Source of the DNA: Helicobacteraceae bacterium
Lineage (GTDB): Bacteria; Campylobacterota; Campylobacteria; Campylobacterales; Sulfurimonadaceae
Assembly (NCBI GenBank): GCA_027081565.1
Contig: JALWKG010000271.1
Location: 307-12,787 of the forward strand
Direction of reading: 5' to 3'
Length of the DNA: 12,481 nucleotides
Numbering within the stretch: position 1 is the first letter of the stretch; each line of letters begins with the position of its first letter. Below are positions 7,108 to 12,481 of this stretch, piece by piece. The notes below the pieces were generated by a model, which made no database searches, was not told the origin of the DNA, and saw nothing but the letters and a program-made list of their open reading frames with translations. The position numbers were made by a program, and so were the translations under genes.

Positions 7108-8270
7108 GTAATTCATATGTAATGCCAACTTATGCGAGAGCAGAAATAGAGTTTGTCTCTGGAGATAATGCGACACTTATCGATGCAAATGGACGTGACT
7201 ATATAGACTTTACCTCAGGTATCGGGGTTGTAAGTATCGGGCATGGTGACAATGTTTTGGCACGCACGCTGGCAGATCAGGCTAAAAAGATCATACATAT
7301 CTCTAACCTCTACTACATCGAACCACAGGAACGTGCGGCGAAGAAGATCGTCGAAGCCAGTGGTTATGACATGAAATGTTTTTTTGGAAACTCAGGGGCA
7401 GAAGCGAATGAAGGTGCGATTAAAATAGCCCGTAAATATGGCGAAGTTGATGGTGAGCCTAAGCGTTACAAGATCATCACGCTCAAACACTCTTTTCACG
7501 GACGTACCATCACGACGGTAAAGGCGACGGGTCAAGAAGCGATGCATAACTATTTTGGACCATTTCCTGATGGTTTTGTCTATGCGGACAGCATCGATGA
7601 CATTGCAGACCTTGTAGATGACCACACGGTTGGTGTCATGATCGAACTCATTCAAGGAGAGGGCGGTGTACAGCCTATCGACAAGAAAAAGGTACAGGAA
7701 CTGGCAACCTTCCTAAAAAGTAAAGATGTACTGTTAATGGTAGATGAGGTACAGACTGGTGTCTACAGAACAGGCGAGTTTACCGCTTCTCAAGTATATG
7801 ACATTGATCCTGACATCATTACATTGGCAAAAGGTCTTGGCGGTGGTGTACCTATTGGTGTTGTAATGAGCGCAAAAAAAGATGTTTTAGGTTTTGGTGA
7901 TCATGGTTCGACCTTTGGTGGTAACTACCTCTCTAGTACAGCAGCGATGACGGTGGTCGATTTTCTAAACCACTACAAAGAGAGTGGGGCGTTAGATGAG
8001 ATGATCATCGCTTTTTCTGAAAAACTTGAACAGATGCAGAAAACACACAGTGACCTTTTTAATGAGGCAGTAGGTTTTGGTCTGATGCGTGGATTGCGTA
8101 TGAATGATGGTGAGGTGTTGACAAAACTGATCAACCTCGCTCGCGAAAATGGTGTGATGGTTCTTCGTGCAGGTCGTAATACCTTGCGTTTTTTACCACC
8201 ACTGACGATTACTAAAGATGAGATGAATGAAGGGTTTAAGAGACTTGAAAAAGCTATCGCTAGCCTTTAG
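7101..8270 (+). CDS. argD: Class III PLP aminotransferase, ArgD (acetylornithine) type
   Basis: This is a 389-residue fold-type I pyridoxal-phosphate aminotransferase of the acetylornithine/succinylornithine group. ArgD converts N-acetylglutamate semialdehyde to N-acetylornithine in arginine synthesis. Visible motifs are FFGNSGAEANEGAIKIARK (cofactor phosphate region), HSFHGRT, ELIQGEGGV, the conserved acid in LLMVDEVQTG, and ITLAKGLGGGVPIG with the Schiff-base lysine at K244. GSTFGGN follows. Length fits ArgD. The start ATG 7101 has AAGGA (7089-7093) at 7-nt spacing and overlaps the preceding gene by 7 nt. The 3' end overlaps the TolC-type gene by up to 44 nt. Its place in an efflux operon rather than with arginine genes leaves open another omega-amino substrate such as succinylornithine, GABA or a polyamine. 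Family is certain; the exact substrate is likely but not proven. Confidence 0.88.
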   Translation: MLSNSYVMPTYARAEIEFVSGDNATLIDANGRDYIDFTSGIGVVSIGHGDNVLARTLADQAKKIIHISNLYYIEPQERAAKKIVEASGYDMKCFFGNSGAEANEGAIKIARKYGEVDGEPKRYKIITLKHSFHGRTITTVKATGQEAMHNYFGPFPDGFVYADSIDDIADLVDDHTVGVMIELIQGEGGVQPIDKKKVQELATFLKSKDVLLMVDEVQTGVYRTGEFTASQVYDIDPDIITLAKGLGGGVPIGVVMSAKKDVLGFGDHGSTFGGNYLSSTAAMTVVDFLNHYKESGALDEMIIAFSEKLEQMQKTHSDLFNEAVGFGLMRGLRMNDGEVLTKLINLARENGVMVLRAGRNTLRFLPPLTITKDEMNEGFKRLEKAIASL

Positions 8271-9591
8271 TATTTTAACTGCCTCTCTTTTGATGGCAGA
8301 AGATGCTAACCTGACCCAGAAACAGAACATGAGTGATGCTGCAAGTGCGACGATGCTCTTTGATGATCAGCAGATGAGTGCAGAAGAACAAAAGTCTGCA
8401 ACGACTTCTCTTGAAGACTATCTCTCAGAGCTTAAACGTCAGCAGTTTGGTTATGAGTATGCGAAGACCGATCAGGAAAGTTCAAAATTGCGGGACTCTT
8501 GGATCAGACCACTGATCTTGCAGTATAACATCAACCGCTCCAACCCTAATGAAAATTATGGTGCAGGTGAGTCAGAAAGCCAAAATGCTGCTATTGTTTT
8601 AGATCAACCCATCTTTCAAAGTGGTGGGATCATCTATGGTGTCAAGTTTGCCAATGCCTCTCGAGAATTTGCCAATTACAGTATAGATCAGCAAAAACGT
8701 ATTATGATCAAACAGACCATAGACCTTTTGATGCAGGTCAAACAGTCTGATCTGACCATCGCCAAACAAAATTTGCAGATCGCCAACTCCAAGATAAACC
8801 TTGAGCAGAAACGTGAACAGTACATGAACGGTCAGCTGGACTCAGGTTTTTTGAACAATGCCATTATAGAGCTGAACTTGGTCAAACAGTCCCTTTTCGA
8901 TCTGGAAACCAGAAACTCGCAACTCAAAGCACAGTTTAAAAAGCTGAGTGATATGGACCCTGAAAAAGCGCCTATACCTTTTTTGGCTATTGTTAATGAA
9001 GAACGTTTTTTAAATGACAACATCGATATCAAACTGGCAGAGAGTGAAAGTGAAAAAAGCCGTCTGCAGAAAAATGTGAATTTGGTAAAATATCTTCCTT
9101 CTGTGAACTTGCAAGCTTCTTACAACTGGCAGAAACAAGAGAGTTATTTTGTTTTTGGCGGTGGTACACAGAAATCAACTTCTGAGACAGACTATTACCG
9201 TTATGGTATTAGTGCTTCAATGCCTTTAGACATTAACTCTTTTAATGATTTTGAAGCCTCAAAAGTCGAGTATTTGAAGTCCAAAGTCGTTATTGATGAT
9301 AAAAAACGTGAATTGAAACTGCTTTATGAACAAGTGATGCAGAATTTAAAGAATTATGACAAAAAAATCGCTTTGGCAGAAGAGAACAGAGTCCTTTACG
9401 AAACATTGTTAAATGACACACTAGACCTCTTCAAAGCCGGTTACAAAACACAGTATGACGTTGATCTGCTTTCGAACTCAATGGGTATCGAAGAGATCAA
9501 TAAAAAGGTCTTTGAGATCGACAAACAGCTGGAACTTCTGACCTTGTATGAAAAGATGACCAGTCCAGAGCGTCAAGAGGAAAAAGAGTGA
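8227..9591 (+). CDS. TolC-family outer-membrane efflux channel
   Basis: This is the outer-membrane exit duct for the RND/adaptor pair. The 454-residue protein begins with a signal peptide (LKKLSLAFSILTASLLMA, cleaved before EDAN). Two similar halves follow, each with a beta-strand segment and long amphipathic helices. The first half runs from SLEDYLSELKRQQFGYEY to about residue 240. The second has SVNLQASYNWQ and YYRYGISASMPLDINSFNDFEA and ends in a helical region rich in E, K and Q. ATG 8227 overlaps argD by 44 nt. A TTG at 8245 would give the neater signal peptide MKKLSLAF and has AAGGG (8230-8234) 10 nt upstream, so the true start may be 18 nt further in. The stop overlaps the next start as GTGA. 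Separation from the adaptor by two metabolic genes is unusual. Confidence 0.88.
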   Translation: MKGLRDLKKLSLAFSILTASLLMAEDANLTQKQNMSDAASATMLFDDQQMSAEEQKSATTSLEDYLSELKRQQFGYEYAKTDQESSKLRDSWIRPLILQYNINRSNPNENYGAGESESQNAAIVLDQPIFQSGGIIYGVKFANASREFANYSIDQQKRIMIKQTIDLLMQVKQSDLTIAKQNLQIANSKINLEQKREQYMNGQLDSGFLNNAIIELNLVKQSLFDLETRNSQLKAQFKKLSDMDPEKAPIPFLAIVNEERFLNDNIDIKLAESESEKSRLQKNVNLVKYLPSVNLQASYNWQKQESYFVFGGGTQKSTSETDYYRYGISASMPLDINSFNDFEASKVEYLKSKVVIDDKKRELKLLYEQVMQNLKNYDKKIALAEENRVLYETLLNDTLDLFKAGYKTQYDVDLLSNSMGIEEINKKVFEIDKQLELLTLYEKMTSPERQEEKE

Positions 9592-10583
9592 CATTTAGTA
9601 ACTATATGACAGAGTGGCTTTATGGCGAGAATGGCTATTACGCTACGTACAAGACCATTGGTAAGGCAGGTGACTTTTATACGGCAGTCTCGACCTCCAA
9701 GTTCTTTGGCGGTACTATCGCTAAACATATCATCTCTCTTGTTGACGAGGGCTTTTTAAAAGCAGACGCGACCATCTGTGAGATCGGTGCGCATCACGGG
9801 TACTTTACGGCAGATGTCATAGAATTCATCTACACTTTACGCCCTGAACTGCTGCAGAGCTTCAACTTTGTAATCGTAGAGCGTTTTGATGATCTGCAAG
9901 CGCAACAAACGAAATATTTGAACGAAAGCTTTGGAGATGCTATAAAACTTACCCATGTAAAAAGTCTGAGTGAACTGCATGTGGATAACGCTTTTTTCAT
10001 TGCTAACGAGATCTTCGATGCCTTTCCCTGTGAACTCTTTTTTAAGGGGAAAACGGCACGTGTCGAAGAGGATGGAAACGTCGAGTTTGACGTTGACAAT
10101 GAATGGGTCAGTGAAAAAGCGGCCAAGTTTTATAAAGACCGTGGAGAGATCGCTGTAGGTTATGAGGCCTTTGCCAAAGAGATGGCTGCCGCGGCTGAGA
10201 CCTTCGAGTTTATGAGTTTTGACTATGGAGAGATGAAGGCACGTCCGGATTTCTCACTGCGTGTCTACGACAAACACAAGGTCTATCCTTTCTTCGATGA
10301 AGAGCTTAACCGTAAAGAAGCTTTTGCAAAGACAGACATTACTTATGATGTGACCTTTGAACATGTGAAAGATGCTTATGAAGAGGCTGGTGTTGCGTTT
10401 ATAGAACTTAAAGCACAGATGACTGCCTTAGTCAACATGGGGATCTTGGACCTCTTAGCCATGCTCCAAAAAAATGTGGAAGAGAAGATATATAAACAGG
10501 AGCTTGAAAAAGTGAAGATGCTTATTATGCCTGACCTTTTAGGCGAGCGTTTTAAGATGATACGTTTTAGAAAAGAGGCGTAA
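9588..10583 (+). CDS. SAM-dependent methyltransferase, MidA/NDUFAF7 family
   Basis: This 331-residue protein resembles the MidA family (DUF185/Methyltransf_28). Its mitochondrial member NDUFAF7 methylates an arginine of the complex I subunit NDUFS2. Visible features are the early segment GDFYTAVSTSKFFGG, a SAM-binding loop ICEIGAHHGYF (E65-G67-H70-G71), the acidic strand end FVIVERFDD, the family motif ANEIFDAFPCE (N140-E141, D144), and FMSFDYGEM. The start is GTG, with a strong ribosome site AAGAGGA (9575-9581) 6 nt upstream, and the GTG overlaps the TolC stop codon. It is somewhat shorter than many relatives. The bacterial target is unknown; complex I is a reasonable inference from the eukaryotic homologue, but nothing in the window tests it. 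Confidence 0.85.
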   Translation: MTFSNYMTEWLYGENGYYATYKTIGKAGDFYTAVSTSKFFGGTIAKHIISLVDEGFLKADATICEIGAHHGYFTADVIEFIYTLRPELLQSFNFVIVERFDDLQAQQTKYLNESFGDAIKLTHVKSLSELHVDNAFFIANEIFDAFPCELFFKGKTARVEEDGNVEFDVDNEWVSEKAAKFYKDRGEIAVGYEAFAKEMAAAAETFEFMSFDYGEMKARPDFSLRVYDKHKVYPFFDEELNRKEAFAKTDITYDVTFEHVKDAYEEAGVAFIELKAQMTALVNMGILDLLAMLQKNVEEKIYKQELEKVKMLIMPDLLGERFKMIRFRKEA

Positions 10584-10585
10584 GC

Positions 10586-10687
10586 ATGTTATGTTTTAGT
10601 AAATGGTTAGCCAAACTATATGCATGGCTCACGGGCAAAGAGTCTACTGCCTCTTGTGAGTTTCGGCCTAAAATAGAGGATGATTAG
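10586..10687 (+). CDS. Small 33-residue protein, unknown
   Basis: This short frame begins 2 nt after the methyltransferase stop and has the ribosome site AAGAGG (10573-10578) at 7-nt spacing, as good as its neighbours. The product starts MLCFSKWLAKLYAWLTGKES and ends in RPKIEDD. Residues about 4-16 could form a short amphipathic, membrane-leaning helix with two tryptophans and two lysines. Cysteines lie at 3 and 24. The tail is acidic. No known family is recognised. It may be a small membrane-associated protein cotranscribed with the efflux operon. Absence of homologues would suggest a chance frame, so confidence is moderate. Confidence 0.6.
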   Translation: MLCFSKWLAKLYAWLTGKESTASCEFRPKIEDD

Positions 10688-10698
10688 TCTCACAAAAT

Positions 10699-10724
10699 CT
10701 ACACTATATTGACCTATACTGTAG
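10699..10724. promoter_or_regulatory. Operator-like palindrome over the ycjX promoter
   Basis: The arms CTACACTATA (10699-10708) and TATACTGTAG (10715-10724) are complementary at 9 of 10 positions around the spacer TTGACC. The right arm contains TATACT (10715-10720), the best -10 box for the following gene. A repressor bound here would cover the promoter. No T-run follows, which argues against a terminator. The cognate regulator is not in the window. Confidence 0.5.
10715..10720 (+). promoter_or_regulatory. Candidate -10 box for the ycjX-ycjF unit
   Basis: TATACT differs from the consensus at one base. Transcription would begin near 10727 with a leader of about 14 nt holding the strong ribosome site GGAGG (10731-10735), 5 nt before ATG 10741. 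No good -35 is visible at the usual distance. Confidence 0.5.
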
Positions 10725-10740
10725 ATAATAGGAGGTAGAT

Positions 10741-12096
10741 ATGCCAAAAGATATTTTCAACACGCTTTTTAATCTTCCCAGTGAGCTTGGTGGTCAGGTC
10801 ACTTCGCTCTTTTCGGACAGTACCATCAAGATCGCTATCACCGGACTGAGCCGTTCGGGAAAGACGGTTTTTATCACCTCTCTTATAGATCAGCTGCTGC
10901 ATCAAAACCGTCTTAGCAGTGTCACAACAGCCCATTCTGCCTTTAAAACGACATTGAAACCACCCTTACACAATGTCCGTAGGTTCGATTACTACACTTT
11001 TATTGACAAACTCAAAAATGAGCAGTTGTGGCCTGATGGCACCGATGCAATTTCGCACACACTTTTGGAGTTTGAGAGTAAAAGTTACTTCTCGTTTATG
11101 GGTAACTCCACCTTTACCGTAGAATTCATCGACTATCCCGGTGAGTGGCTTTTAGACTTGAGTATGCTTGAGTACTCTTATGAAGAGTGGTCGGTGAAAA
11201 CCTTGGCATGGTTGCGTGGACTTGATGAAAGTGAGGCAGATGCTTATGTGCAAAGTGTGGACTCTCTTAGCAGTAACAGTGTTGGCAGCGATTATGAATT
11301 AGAACTTCACACTAAATATAAAACCTTAGTCACCAACTTAAAAGCAGCACACTACTCACAGATTACTCCGGGTCGCTTCATAATGCCTGCTGACTTGGCA
11401 AATGATCCTATGTTACTCTTTGCTCCCATTAATGGTGCCAGTCCCAAGCTGGTCAAGGTCTTTAAACAGCGTTACGACAAGTATGTAAATGAAGTTGTAA
11501 AGGGGATACATTTAGAGCATTTTAAAGGCTTTGAGCGACAAGTGGTCTTACTTGATGTTATTGAGTCTTTAGAAAACGGTTATGCCTGTCATAAAGATAT
11601 GAAAGCGGGACTAAAAAGTATGTTAGGTCTTTACGATCATGAAGACAAAAACTTTCTTTTTCAGTGGTTTAGTCCCTCTATAAAAAAGGTATTGTTTGTC
11701 GCAACTAAGGCCGACCAAGTTGCGGCTTCTCAGCATGCTAACTTTGCCACTTTGCTTGAGGAGATGGTCTCTGAGTTTAGACGCGAACTGGACATCTCTC
11801 ATATAGAGACAGAGACGCAGATCGTCTCATCGTTAAAGTCCACAACTACAATAGAAAAAAAATACGATGGCAAGCAACTCTCTTTTGTTCGTGGTATTTT
11901 AGAAGAAGATGGACAACTACATGACCTCTATCCCGGTGAGATGCCTTCGCAGTTCCCTACAAAAGCTTCATGGCAAAAAGATAATTATGCTTTTAAACGT
12001 TTTATGCCACCGAAACGAAGTTACAAAGAGGGTGAGGCTTTAGAACATATCAATATGGACAAGGTGGTAGAAAAGCTGTTGGGAGATCTGTTATGA
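10741..12096 (+). CDS. ycjX: YcjX-family P-loop nucleotide-binding protein (DUF463)
   Basis: This 451-residue protein resembles E. coli YcjX in length and layout. It has a Walker A/G1 loop GLSRSGKT (35-42) after a short N-terminal segment, a DYPG motif (131-134) in EFIDYPGEWLLD matching G3/Walker B, and TKAD (322-325) in VLFVATKADQ matching the G4 guanine-specificity motif. This suggests a GTPase, possibly dynamin-like in setting. There is no signal peptide or membrane helix, so it is probably cytoplasmic and may sit on the inner membrane through its partner. In enterobacteria ycjX and ycjF are adjacent and belong to the phage-shock/envelope-stress regulon; carry-over of that role here is inferred. 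It has GGAGG 5 nt upstream and its own candidate promoter/operator. Its 3' end overlaps the next gene as ATGA (12093-12096), as expected for the pair. Confidence 0.9.
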   Translation: MPKDIFNTLFNLPSELGGQVTSLFSDSTIKIAITGLSRSGKTVFITSLIDQLLHQNRLSSVTTAHSAFKTTLKPPLHNVRRFDYYTFIDKLKNEQLWPDGTDAISHTLLEFESKSYFSFMGNSTFTVEFIDYPGEWLLDLSMLEYSYEEWSVKTLAWLRGLDESEADAYVQSVDSLSSNSVGSDYELELHTKYKTLVTNLKAAHYSQITPGRFIMPADLANDPMLLFAPINGASPKLVKVFKQRYDKYVNEVVKGIHLEHFKGFERQVVLLDVIESLENGYACHKDMKAGLKSMLGLYDHEDKNFLFQWFSPSIKKVLFVATKADQVAASQHANFATLLEEMVSEFRRELDISHIETETQIVSSLKSTTTIEKKYDGKQLSFVRGILEEDGQLHDLYPGEMPSQFPTKASWQKDNYAFKRFMPPKRSYKEGEALEHINMDKVVEKLLGDLL

Positions 12097-12481
12097 GTTT
12101 AAAACCCTTTAGCGAAGTGGTCATAGAAGAGACAGAAGAGGCGCGTGTAACGACGCCATTTATAGACGAAGCGAAGGGTGGTGTTGCAGTAGAAGCAGCA
12201 TACCTTGAAGAGAGTAAGAAACTTCAAGAGAACCTTGTGGTTAGAAGCATTAACCACTTAGGGTCACTGCGTGGTGTTTTTGTGATGTTTGTACTCTTCA
12301 TCCTTACTGTACTTGTAGTAGATGCTATAGGGACTTTTCAAGACCTTATGACACATGGTTCTGTATTAGATGTTATCTATTTGGTGGCATTGTTGTTGTT
12401 GCTTAGTGCGCTGAGTATTGTGACTTATAAAAACTACAAACAGATCATGATGCTAAAAAGTGCGACCCAACATCAAAATGC
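12093..12481 (+). CDS. ycjF: YcjF-like membrane protein (DUF697), partial at window end
   Basis: A frame opens at ATG 12093, overlapping the ycjX stop by 4 nt, with GGGAGA (12081-12086) 6 nt upstream. It stays open for 129 codons to the window end, so the C-terminus is missing. The visible part has an acidic, glutamate-rich soluble N-terminus (MSLKPFSEVVIEETEE), then two close membrane helices (about VFVMFVLFILTVLVV and IYLVALLLLLSALSIV), then a basic segment KNYKQIMMLK. Position after YcjX plus this topology match YcjF, an inner-membrane protein of about 350 residues in E. coli. The family rests on context and topology more than on motifs, since the DUF697 domain itself lies beyond the window. 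Confidence 0.75.
   Translation, partial: MSLKPFSEVVIEETEEARVTTPFIDEAKGGVAVEAAYLEESKKLQENLVVRSINHLGSLRGVFVMFVLFILTVLVVDAIGTFQDLMTHGSVLDVIYLVALLLLLSALSIVTYKNYKQIMMLKSATQHQN

Noticed and set aside
9830..10158. Open frames on both strands inside the methyltransferase gene
   Set aside because: The MidA motifs run through the whole region in one frame, so these are by-products.
10709..10729. TTGACC with GATAAT as a -35/-10 pair for ycjX
   Set aside because: The gap is 9 bp, much too short for a sigma-70 promoter; TATACT fits better as the -10.

Overview
The window looks like chromosomal DNA from a member of the Campylobacterota, most likely a Sulfurimonas/Sulfurovum-type sulfur or hydrogen oxidiser. 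This is inferred from protein character, the moderately AT-rich and purine-rich coding style, tightly overlapping genes, and promoters with a recognisable -10 box but no clear -35. No rRNA, tRNA, CRISPR array or transposase was seen. All genes lie on the + strand.

Layout. Positions 1-464 are non-coding and repetitive. A 101-bp sequence occurs twice as an exact direct repeat 237 bp apart (1-101 and 238-338), and an 18-bp piece of it recurs inverted between the copies (151-168). Next come a secreted thioredoxin-fold protein (465-1295) and a 1038-residue RND transporter (1346-4462). A new transcription unit probably starts near 4530. Its genes overlap or nearly touch: a periplasmic adaptor (4562-5356), a cytoplasmic molybdopterin oxidoreductase (5353-7107), an ArgD-type aminotransferase (7101-8270), a TolC-type outer-membrane channel (8227-9591), a MidA/NDUFAF7-type methyltransferase (9588-10583) and a previously uncalled 33-codon reading frame (10586-10687). 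A second unit begins at 10741 with a YcjX-type P-loop protein, overlapped by a YcjF/DUF697-type membrane protein cut off by the window end. A near-perfect palindrome (10699-10724) covers the probable -10 box of this unit.

How the genes work together. The RND pump, adaptor and TolC channel form a complete tripartite efflux system, but the adaptor and channel genes are separated by two soluble metabolic enzymes joined by translational overlaps. The oxidoreductase has no neighbouring electron-transfer subunit and no Tat signal, so it probably works alone in the cytosol. Whether its product or the aminotransferase's product is exported by the pump is unknown. The most unusual points are the repeat/inverted-repeat block at the left end, the mixed efflux-metabolism operon, the operator-like palindrome before ycjX and the small reading frame next to it.
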